NCBI RefSeq assembly: GCF_030268885.1
Contig: NZ_BSSA01000005.1
Location: forward strand, 1-64,000
DNA from: Kitasatospora phosalacinea
GTDB taxonomy: Bacteria; Actinomycetota; Actinomycetes; Streptomycetales; Streptomycetaceae
Direction: 5' to 3'
DNA: 64,000 nt
The notes below the pieces were generated by a model that was not told the origin of the DNA, did no database searches, and worked only from the letters and a program-made list of their open reading frames with translations. This document shows positions 33,232 to 41,011 of the stretch, one piece after another (position 1 is the stretch's first letter; each line of letters begins with the position of its first letter). A program made the position numbers and the translations under genes.

Positions 33232-34254
33232 TCAGTCGTGCGGGACCAGCACCACGGGGGCGGTGCTGTGGTGGACGGCGGCGTGGACGACCGTGCCCAG
33301 GCGGCTGCCGAACAGGTGCGGGTGGCGGCCCAGGACCAGCAGGTCCGCGTGCTCGGCCGCGGCGACCAGGGCGCCCGCGGCGCCGCCGAGGTGCGCCTCC
33401 ACCTGCAGTTCGACGTCCGGGTGGGCGGCCCGGGCGGGGGCCAGCAGCTGGTCCAGGTCGGCCTCGATCCGCTCGCCCTGGCGGTCGGCGTCCGGGTCCG
33501 GCGGCAGCCAGCCGGGTGCGGCCGCCAGCAGCGGCACCATGTCCCACCCGTGCACCGCCCGCACCCGGCCGCCCGATCGGGAGGCTTCGGCGAGCGCGAA
33601 CTCGACGGCGGGCAGCGAGGATTCGCCCGCCAGCCCGACCACGATCTCCGGCCGCTCCGGCGCCGCGACGGGCGGGGCGACGGGCGGGGCGGTCACCGGC
33701 TCGGCGACCACGGTCGTGGCCGCCCCGGCGGGCGGGACGTCCGCGGCGGGCGGGACGGCCGGGGCGTCCGGCGCGGGCGCCGCGGCCGCCGCCGACCGGG
33801 TGTCCGGGGCCGCGGCGGGCGGGGCGTCCCGGTCGGCGGGGTGCTCCCGGACCAGGGCGACCGGGCAGGCGGCGCGGGCGGCGACCGCGAGGGCCACCGA
33901 GTTGCCCAGCAGGTCGGCGACGGCGCCCGGGGCCCGGGAGCCGAGGACGGCCAGGTCGTAGTCGGCGGTGGCCGCGACCAGCATGTCGGCCGCGTCGCCC
34001 GCGGCCGCCTGGGTGGTCACCACCAGGTCGGGGTGGGCGGCCAGGACGTCCGCGGCGAGCGACTCCAGGTCATCGTGCTCGGCCTGCTGGACCGGATCCG
34101 CGGCCGGGCCCTCCGGGTCGGCCGCGCCCAGCCAGGGCCAGACCCGCAGCAGGGTGAGCTCCGCGCCGCGCCGTTCGGCCTCCGCGGCCGCCCAGCGCGC
34201 GGCGGCCCGGGACTGCGGGGAGCCGTCGTACCCGCTCACGATCTTCTGCGTCAT
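33232..34254 (-). CDS. Tandem universal stress protein (two UspA domains)
   Basis: A 340-residue cytoplasmic protein with two Usp folds (about 1-140 and 200-340) joined by an Ala/Pro-rich linker. The first has VSGYDGSPQSRAAARWA and ends LAVLGSRAPGAVADLLGNSVALAVAARAACPVALV; the second ends LLVLGRHPHLFGSRLGTVVHAAVHHSTAPVVLVPHD, close to the ATP-binding GxxG-S motif. Probably ATP-binding, with roles in stress or dormancy. ATG 34254 fits the family; in-frame GTG starts exist in the repeat just upstream, up to 34293. Confidence 0.85.
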   Translation of the reverse strand: MTQKIVSGYDGSPQSRAAARWAAAEAERRGAELTLLRVWPWLGAADPEGPAADPVQQAEHDDLESLAADVLAAHPDLVVTTQAAAGDAADMLVAATADYDLAVLGSRAPGAVADLLGNSVALAVAARAACPVALVREHPADRDAPPAAAPDTRSAAAAAPAPDAPAVPPAADVPPAGAATTVVAEPVTAPPVAPPVAAPERPEIVVGLAGESSLPAVEFALAEASRSGGRVRAVHGWDMVPLLAAAPGWLPPDPDADRQGERIEADLDQLLAPARAAHPDVELQVEAHLGGAAGALVAAAEHADLLVLGRHPHLFGSRLGTVVHAAVHHSTAPVVLVPHD

Positions 34255-34281
34255 GGTCACGTCGGTCACGTCGGTCACGTC
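34255..34281. repeat. 9-bp tandem repeat (3 units) directly before the Usp start
   Basis: On the minus strand GACGTGACC three times, each with an in-frame GTG, ending at ATG 34254. The number of units sets the distance between the RBS (GAAGGGG) and ATG. Confidence 0.85.
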
Positions 34282-34402
34282 CCCTTCTCGCACCGGACGG
34301 CGCCCTGCCGCCCGTGCGTCGGGCGGCTACCCCGGGGAGCGGTCGGCATGCCGGTGCCCGGCGGCGCGGTGCGGTGCGGGAGTTCGCGCCGGGCACCGGA
34401 CC

Positions 34403-34771
34403 TCAGCCGTGCGCGGTGTCGATCACGCAGAAGCGGTTGCCGTCCGGATCGGCCAGCACCACGAAGTCCGGGTCCGGCGGGTAGCTGTCCCACTCCACCC
34501 GTCGGGCCCCCAGTGCCACCAGCCGCTCCACCTCGGCGGCCTGGTCGGCGGCGTCCTGCGCGTAGAGGTCCAGGTGCACCCGGGGGTGCTCCTGGACCGG
34601 GCTGGTGCTGCGGCCCAGCGCCAGCTGCACCCCGCCCTCGTGCGGCGGCAGCAGCACCGCCCACCGCTCGTCGCCGTCCCCGCGCGGGACGTAGCCCAGC
34701 GCGGCCGTCCAGAACGCCACCGCCCGCGGCACGTCCGCCACGCCCAGCACCACCGAACCCATCGTCACCAT
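34403..34771 (-). CDS. VOC-family (glyoxalase/bleomycin-resistance-like) protein
   Basis: A 122-residue single-domain vicinal-oxygen-chelate protein with two beta-alpha-beta-beta-beta units: VVLGVADVPRAVAFWTAALGYVPR, then HLDLYAQD and the end FVVLADPDGNRFCVIDT. Putative metal positions include His in HLDLY and Glu-poor equivalents, so enzyme activity cannot be inferred. ATG 34771 or ATG 34762 could be the start. Function unknown. Confidence 0.85.
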   Translation of the reverse strand: MVTMGSVVLGVADVPRAVAFWTAALGYVPRGDGDERWAVLLPPHEGGVQLALGRSTSPVQEHPRVHLDLYAQDAADQAAEVERLVALGARRVEWDSYPPDPDFVVLADPDGNRFCVIDTAHG

Positions 34772-34795
34772 GCGTCCATCATCCAGGACTTCGGC

Positions 34796-35530
34796 TCAGC
34801 GGAGCGGGCGGCGGGCCGCCAGCAGGTCCGGGAGCGGCGCCGTGACGAACTCGAGGCCCTCCTGCGCGGCCTCCGCCGCCAGCGCGGCGGCCTCGGCCGG
34901 CCACATCGGGAACTCCTCCCGGACGCTGCGCACCGGTCGGCCCGCCCGCTCCACCCGGTAGTCGAAGACCATCCGCAGCACCCCGCGGTCGGGCACCCGG
35001 GTCACCTCCGCTCGGTAGCTGTCCGAGCCCATCCGGACCGGGCCGAGACCGGCCAGGTCCTCGACCCCGTCCGGGACCACGCTCGGCGGCGGGTCGAACA
35101 GCAGCATCCCGCCGGGCACCAGGGCCCGGGCCGCCGCCCGCCACAGGGCGCGCCGGGCCGCGGGCTCCACGCACCCCACCACGTTGGCGGCGACGGCCAG
35201 GTCGGCGACCGCGTCCAGCCCGGCGTCCTCGGCCCGGCCCGGATGGACCGTCAGCCGGGCCCGCCGGTCCGCGCCGAGCGCCGCCGCCCGGGACATCAGC
35301 ACCGTCCGCATGGCCGCCGCGGGTTCGACGGCGTGCACCGGCACGCCCGAGGACTCCAGCAGCACCTGGGTGACGATCCCGGTGCCCGCGCCGAAGTCGA
35401 CGATCCCGTGCCGGGCCCGGCCCGCCGCCGCGGCGAACCACCGCTGCGCCCGCCGCCGGTCGGGCTCCGCCTGCAGCAGGTCGTAGAACTCGGAACTGAC
35501 GGCGTAGTCGGTCTCCTCCGGTGCGCTCAT
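34796..35530 (-). CDS. Class I SAM-dependent methyltransferase
   Basis: A 244-residue Rossmann-fold methyltransferase. Motif I is VDFGAGTGIVT, the acidic end of strand 2 is HAVEPAAAM, and motif IV lies near LAVAANVVGCV. Substrate unknown. ATG 35530 has AGGGTGG; a GTG nine bases upstream is an alternative. It is next to, and co-directional with, the VOC gene, without proof of operon function. Confidence 0.82.
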   Translation of the reverse strand: MSAPEETDYAVSSEFYDLLQAEPDRRRAQRWFAAAAGRARHGIVDFGAGTGIVTQVLLESSGVPVHAVEPAAAMRTVLMSRAAALGADRRARLTVHPGRAEDAGLDAVADLAVAANVVGCVEPAARRALWRAAARALVPGGMLLFDPPPSVVPDGVEDLAGLGPVRMGSDSYRAEVTRVPDRGVLRMVFDYRVERAGRPVRSVREEFPMWPAEAAALAAEAAQEGLEFVTAPLPDLLAARRPLR

Positions 35531-35590
35531 GCCGTCCACCCTGCCGCACCCGGCCGACCCCCGGCGTCCGGCCGCGCGGGGGAGCGCGGG

Positions 35591-37317
35591 TCACTCGCCA
35601 TGGCTGCGCAGCGTCTCCTTGACCTTCGCGATCGCGAAGCCCCAGCCCTGCCCGACGGTCGGCTCCGCCGGGACGGCGATCTCCTGCGGGTTGGTCAGCA
35701 CGTCCAGCAGCACCGGTCCGGGCGTCTCGAAGGCCTGCCGGACGCCGTCCGCCAACTCGTCCGGGCCGGTGACCCGGATGCCGGTCAGGCCCAGCGCCGT
35801 CGCCACCGCCGCGAAGTCGGGGTTGTCCAGCTCGGTGCCGAACTCCGGCAGCCCCGACTGCTCCTGCTCCAGCTTGACCATGCCGAGCCGCCGGTTGTCG
35901 AACACCACCAGCTTCACCGGCAGCCGGTGCGTCCTGATCGTCATCAGGTCGCCCAGCAGCATGCTCAGTCCGCCGTCCCCGCAGAACGCCACCACCTGCC
36001 GCTGAGGGTGCAGCAGCTGGGCGCCCAGGGCCTGCGGCATGGCGTTGGCCATCGAGCCCAGGTTGTAGGAGCCCAGCAGCCGGCGTCCGCCGCGCATCGT
36101 CACGAAGCGCGACAGCCAGACGGTCGCCATGCCCGTGTCGGAGGTGAACACCGCGTCGTCGGCCGCCGCCGCGTCCACCGCCGCCGCGAGCGCCTCCGGG
36201 CGGACGTCGCCGTCCCGGTTGTCGAACGCGCTGCGCAACCGGCCCAGCAGGCGGTGGTCGTGCCGGGGGTCGGCCAGTCTGCGCTGGCCCTCCTGCCAGT
36301 CGGCGAAGCGCTGCACGGCCGCGTCCAGGTGCGAACGGTCCTCGACGGTCTCCAGCAGCGGCAGCAGTGCGGTCAGGGTGGCCGTCGTGTCGCCCGCCAG
36401 GCCGACGTCCACCGGGGTGCGGCGGCCGAGGTGGCGCTCGTCCAGGTCGACCTGCACGGTCCGGCAGCCCTCCGGGTACCAGTCGCGGTACGGGAAGTCG
36501 GTGCCGAGCAGCACCAGCGTGTCGCAGGAGGACAGGGCGTGCGCGGCCGCCGGTTGCCGATCAGGCCGGTCTGGCCGACCTGGTACGGGTTGTCGTCCTC
36601 GAAGCCCTCCTTGGCCTTCAGGGTCAGCACCATCGGCGCCGCCAGCCGCTCGGCCAGCTCCCGCACCTGCGCACCCGCGCCCCGGGCCCCCCGGCCCACC
36701 AGCAGGGTCACCCGCTCCCCGGCGTTGATCAGTTCCGCGGCCCGCCGCACGCCCTCGTCGTCGGGGCGGGTCACCGGGCGGGTGCGCGGGAAGCGCGCCG
36801 GGCGGTCGTCGGTCAACTCCCGGTCGCCCAGGTCGCCGGGCACGGTCAGCACCGCCACACCGCGTTCGGCCAGCGCCGCGCGCACCGCCGCCTCCAGCAG
36901 CCGGGGCAGCTGGTCGGGGGAGGAGACGGTGGCCCGGAACACCGCGACGTCCCGGAACAGCAGGTCGTTGTCGACCTCCTGGAAGTAGTCGCCGCCGATC
37001 TCCGCCGACGGCACCTGCCCGGCGACGGCCAGCACCGGCGTGCGGCTCTTCGCCGCGTCGTACAGGCCGTTCAGCAGGTGCACCGAGCCGGGGCCGACGG
37101 TGCCCATGCAGACGCCCAGGTTCCCGGACAGCTGCGACTGGGCACCGGCGGCGAAGGCCGCCGCCTCCTCGTGCCGACAGCCGATCCACTCGATGCCCTC
37201 GGTGGTGCGGATGGCGTCCGTCAACGGGTTCAGGGCGTCGCCGACCACGCCGAAGACGTGCCGGACCTCCAACTCCCGCAGGGCGTCGACGATCACGCGG
37301 GCCACGGTACGTGCCAC
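35591..37317 (-). pseudogene. poxB: Pyruvate dehydrogenase (quinone)/pyruvate oxidase-like, frameshifted
   Basis: Two frames together give a full TPP-dependent flavoenzyme of about 575 residues. The first (37317 to about 36550) carries the N-terminal TPP domain (HVFGVVGDALNPL, HEEAAAFAAGAQSQLSG, EVDNDLLFRDVA). The second (about 36550 to 35591) carries TSDTGMATVW and the cofactor motif GDGGLSML...DNRRLG. They join at GLIGN/PAAAHALSSCD if one base, a G on the plus strand near 36552, is restored. PoxB decarboxylates pyruvate to acetate at the membrane. GTG 37317 has GAAGGAG. The gene follows the FMN glutamate-synthase-like gene by 27 bp. Broken unless this is a sequence error. Confidence 0.75.
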
Positions 37318-37344
37318 GGGTAACTCCTTCTCGGGGAACGGGGT

Positions 37345-38925
37345 TCACACGGTGAAGCGGTCGGGGTCGGCCTCGTGCCAGTCGCGCGCCCAGGAACGCG
37401 GCGGCTGCGCCAGCAGTCGGCCCGGGGCCATCGGCGGGTGCAGCTCCGCGTACGAGCGCACCGTCCGCTGGTCCAGGCGGCGGCGCAGCATCTCCGGGTG
37501 CAGGTCGGCCGGGTCGTCCACGCCCATCGCCGCCATGATCTGCAGGGCGCTGCGGACCGTCGCCTCCTGGTAGCGGGCGACCCGCTGCGACTTGTCGCCC
37601 ACGTGCAGGGCCCGGGCCCGGCGCGGGTCCTGGGTGGCCACGCCGACCGGGCAGGTGTTGGTGTGGCAGCGCTGCGCCTGGATGCAGCCGAGCGCGAACA
37701 TCATGGCGCGTGCCGCGTTGGTGTAGTCCGCGCCCTGCACCAGCCGCTTCACCAGGTCGCTGCCGGTGGCGACCTTGCCACTGGCGCCGATCCTGATCCG
37801 TTCCCGCAGCCCGGTGCCCAGCAGCGCGTCGCGCACCGTCAGCAGGCCCTCGGTGAGGGGCATCCCGACGTGGTCGGCGAACTCCAGCGGGGCCGCGCCG
37901 GTGCCGCCCTCGGCGCCGTCCACCACGACGAAGTCGGGGGTGACGCCTTCCGCGAGCATCGCCTTGCACACCGCCAGGAACTGCCGCCGGGAACCGACGC
38001 ACAGCTTGAAGCCGACCGGCTTGCCGTCCGCCAGCTCCCGCAACCGGGCCAGGAAGAGCACCAGTTCGCGCGGGGTGGAGAAGACCCGGTGGTACGGCGG
38101 CGAGACGACCGTCTCGCCCTGCGGCACGCCGCGCACCCGGGCGATCTCGGCGTTGACCTTCTGACCGGGCAGCACCCCGCCGATGCCGGGCTTGGCGCCC
38201 TGGCCCAGCTTCAGCGACACGCACTTCACCTGCGGGTGGGCGGCCTTCTCGGCGAACTGCGCCGGGTCGAAGCCGCCGTCCCGGGTGCGGCAGCCGAAAT
38301 AGCCGGTGCCCAGCTCCCAGACCAGGTCGCCGCCCGGTCGCAGGTGGTACTCCGAGAGGCCGCCCTCGCCGGTGTCGTGGGCGAAACCGCCCAGCGCCGC
38401 GCCCGCGTTCAGGGCCAGCACCGCGTTCGCCGACAGCGAGCCGAAGCTCATCGCGGAGACGTTCAGCAGCGCCATGTCGTACGGCCGGGTGCAGTCCGGC
38501 CCGCCGATCCGCACCCGGGGCGCCCGTTCGGGCACCGCGACCGGGGCCAGCGACGGGACGAGGAACTCCCGGCCGGGCTCGTACACGTCCAGCTCGGTGC
38601 CGAAGGGCTCCTCGGCGTCGGTGCCCTTGGCCCGCTGGTAGACGATGCTCCGGACGTCCCGGTCGAACGGGCGGCCGTCCACGTTGCGCTCCACGAAGTA
38701 CTGCTGCACCTCGGGACGGACGGCCTCCAGGACGAACCGCAGGTGGCCCAGCAGCGGGTAGTTGCGCAGCACCGAGTGCTGCCGCTGCAGCACGTCCCAC
38801 ACCGCCAGCACCGCCAGCGCCAGCAGCGGCACCGCCAGGAACCACCAGTACGGCGACACCGCCGCCGCCACCACCGCGGCCGCCGCCCCGCACACCCACC
38901 AGGCCACCCACAGGAATCTCAGCAC
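37345..38925 (-). CDS. Membrane-anchored FMN-binding glutamate synthase-family protein
   Basis: A 526-residue protein: two N-terminal helices (about 5-45), then the FMN domain of glutamate synthase (Glu_synthase). Visible are MSFGSLSANAVLALN, GEGGLSEYH, the FMN strand VVVDGAEGGTGAAP and the Fe-S cysteines GCIQAQRCHTNTCPVGV. It lacks the glutaminase and the small subunit, so ammonia transfer is not expected; such stand-alone proteins have unknown redox roles. GTG 38925 lies at the usual distance; RBS weak. Followed at 27 bp by the poxB-like gene, suggesting a membrane redox operon. Confidence 0.85.
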   Translation of the reverse strand: MLRFLWVAWWVCGAAAAVVAAAVSPYWWFLAVPLLALAVLAVWDVLQRQHSVLRNYPLLGHLRFVLEAVRPEVQQYFVERNVDGRPFDRDVRSIVYQRAKGTDAEEPFGTELDVYEPGREFLVPSLAPVAVPERAPRVRIGGPDCTRPYDMALLNVSAMSFGSLSANAVLALNAGAALGGFAHDTGEGGLSEYHLRPGGDLVWELGTGYFGCRTRDGGFDPAQFAEKAAHPQVKCVSLKLGQGAKPGIGGVLPGQKVNAEIARVRGVPQGETVVSPPYHRVFSTPRELVLFLARLRELADGKPVGFKLCVGSRRQFLAVCKAMLAEGVTPDFVVVDGAEGGTGAAPLEFADHVGMPLTEGLLTVRDALLGTGLRERIRIGASGKVATGSDLVKRLVQGADYTNAARAMMFALGCIQAQRCHTNTCPVGVATQDPRRARALHVGDKSQRVARYQEATVRSALQIMAAMGVDDPADLHPEMLRRRLDQRTVRSYAELHPPMAPGRLLAQPPRSWARDWHEADPDRFTV

Positions 38926-39102
38926 GGCCGCCGTCTAACCCGGATCGTCCCGTCCAAGGCACCGGCCGCGGACCCGGCCCGCCGGGGCTGGGCCGTGCGG
39001 GTGAGCGTGGGGCTCCCCGGGGGCGAGGTCCCCGGGGCGGGTGGGAGCGGGTGCCAGAGTGACGGTGGCTTACGATCATCAGACCGAGGGCGGTGGACGT
39101 CG

Positions 39103-40230
39103 GTGTCCCGTGGCACACCCCGATCCTGGCGGGCCGCGGCCCTGCTGGTGGCAACCCTCCTGCTGGCACCGGTGGTTCCGGCCGCCGCCGAGCCCGCCCC
39201 GGCGCCCCCCGCCGGGGCGGACGCCGGGTTCGACCGGTTGGCCGGGGAGGTCGAGGAGGCCCGGCACGCCGCCGAAGTCGCCGAGCAGAACTACACCGCC
39301 GCGGCCGGGGAGTTGGCGCGGCGCCGACAGCTCTCGGCGGACGCCGCCCGGCAGGTCGGCGAACAGCGCGCCCGGCTCGACGAGGCCGAATCGGAAGCCG
39401 CCCGGCTGGTCTCCGAGCAGTACCGCAGCGGCGGACTCGGCCCGCTGGCCCGGCTGTTCCTCTCCGACGGCCCCGAGGACTTCCTCGACCGGCGGCAGCA
39501 CGCCGCCGCCGACTCGCGCAGCGCCGCCACCGTCCTGCGCGACCTGCGCGAGGCCCGCGACCGGATGGCGCAGCTCGCCGAACAGGCCGCGCGGGCCGAG
39601 AGATCGGCGTCCGACGCCGCGGACGAGGCCCGGCGCTCGCTGGAACGGGCCGAGGACACCGCCGCCCGCACCGAGCAGTTGCTCGCCGCCGCCACCGCCG
39701 AGCAGCTCGGCCAGCTGGAGCAGCGCGAGAACGCCCTCGCCGACGGCGCCGCGCGGCAGTTGCTCGCCGCGGGCCCCGGCGGCGGGGCGTCCGCGGCCGG
39801 GCGCCGGGCCGTCGAGTTCGCGCTCGCCCAGCGCGGCAAACCGTACCTGTGGGGCGGCACCGGACCGGACGCCTACGACTGCTCCGGCCTCACCTCGCAG
39901 GCCTGGCAGGCGGCCGGCGTCCCGATCCCGCGCACCAGCCAGCAGCAGTGGGCGGGCCTGCGCCACGTCGCCCTGCGCGACCTGCGCCCCGGCGACCTGG
40001 TCATCTACCACGCGGACGCCGGCCACGTCGCCCTCTACCTGGGCGGCGGCACCGTCGTCCACGCCCCGCACACCGGCACCGTGGTCAAGCTCGCCCCCCT
40101 CGCCATGCTGCCCGTCCTGGGCGCGGTCCGGCCCGACCCGGACGCCCCGCCGGAGGCCGCCCCGCCCGCTCCGCCCGCCCTGCCGCAGCCCGCCCCGTCG
40201 CCGTTCGCCGCGCCCGCGAACCGGAGTTGA
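39103..40230 (+). CDS. Secreted NlpC/P60 cell-wall hydrolase with coiled-coil domain
   Basis: A 375-residue exported endopeptidase. Signal peptide (about 1-29, ending PAAAE), long coiled-coil (about 42-225, heptad-rich AEQARQ... pattern), then the NlpC/P60 domain (about 235-345). The catalytic triad is clear: YDCSGLTSQAW (Cys), GHVALYLGG (His) and APHTG (third His). A Pro/Ala-rich tail ends the protein. It would cleave D-Glu-DAP bonds in peptidoglycan, like RipA homologues. GTG 39103 has GGTGG upstream, and TACGAT (39071-39076) may be its -10. Confidence 0.88.
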   Translation: MSRGTPRSWRAAALLVATLLLAPVVPAAAEPAPAPPAGADAGFDRLAGEVEEARHAAEVAEQNYTAAAGELARRRQLSADAARQVGEQRARLDEAESEAARLVSEQYRSGGLGPLARLFLSDGPEDFLDRRQHAAADSRSAATVLRDLREARDRMAQLAEQAARAERSASDAADEARRSLERAEDTAARTEQLLAAATAEQLGQLEQRENALADGAARQLLAAGPGGGASAAGRRAVEFALAQRGKPYLWGGTGPDAYDCSGLTSQAWQAAGVPIPRTSQQQWAGLRHVALRDLRPGDLVIYHADAGHVALYLGGGTVVHAPHTGTVVKLAPLAMLPVLGAVRPDPDAPPEAAPPAPPALPQPAPSPFAAPANRS

Positions 40231-40234
40231 CGCT

Positions 40235-40798
40235 TCAGGGCGCCACCGGGCGGACGGCGGCGCCGTCCTCGGCGCGGGGGTTGGCGCCCTCCCAGTGGAA
40301 GACCAGGCGGCCGGTGCCGCCGGGCGGGGTCAGGGCGATGCCGGTGACCTTGAACTCGGGGCGGCCGCCGGTGCCGCGGGGCAGGTAGTCGATGACGACG
40401 CGGGCCGTGCCGCCGGGCGGCAGGGTGACGGTGCGGACGGGGGAGCCCGGGCTGCGGGGCAGGGTCCAGGTGCCGGTGTCGCTGAGCAGGTCGACCTGCG
40501 GGTAGCCGGTCATGGTGCAGGGCGCCGGGCCGAGGTTGGTCAGTTCGATCCGCTCGGTGGCCCGTTCGCCGGGCGGCGCGCTGACGGTGGCCCGCAGGTC
40601 GTCGGCGGTGCAGCGGCCGCTGCCGTCGCGCACCGCCTCCACCGGGATCACCGTCGCGGCGGTGGCGGCGGGCGGGTGCGGCAGGGCGGCGGGCGCGGCC
40701 GGATGCGGGGCGGCGGCGGGGGTCGGGTCCGCGCAGGCGGTCAGGGCGAGGCCCAGGGCGGGCAGCAGGACGGCGGCGGGCAGGCGGCGCAGGGGCAT
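40235..40798 (-). CDS. DUF4232 lipoprotein
   Basis: A 187-residue lipoprotein with a signal peptide ending in the lipobox LTAC (Cys about residue 22), then an Ala/Pro linker and a DUF4232 beta-sandwich (about 60-187, CTADDLRATVS...ELTNLGPAPCTMTGYPQVDLL). Function unknown; likely outside the membrane. ATG 40798 fits the signal peptide; the longer in-frame start at 40888 would bury it. It is convergent with the NlpC/P60 gene, only 4 bp apart. Confidence 0.85.
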   Translation of the reverse strand: MPLRRLPAAVLLPALGLALTACADPTPAAAPHPAAPAALPHPPAATAATVIPVEAVRDGSGRCTADDLRATVSAPPGERATERIELTNLGPAPCTMTGYPQVDLLSDTGTWTLPRSPGSPVRTVTLPPGGTARVVIDYLPRGTGGRPEFKVTGIALTPPGGTGRLVFHWEGANPRAEDGAAVRPVAP

Positions 40799-41011
40799 GG
40801 CGGTGGTCCCACTCGTGGGTCGGCGGCCCGGGCGGCAGGGCCGGTGAGAGCGGGACGGGAGGCGTTCCCGGCCCGGCGGTGCGGCCATGCTGGCGCAGGC
40901 CGATCAACATCGGATCAACGCCCGCGGGCGGCGGCCGCGGAGCCTGTAATTCCGCAGTAACGGCCGCTCCCTACCTTCGGGGCATCCTGCTCCCCCCTGG
41001 AGGACCCCCCG

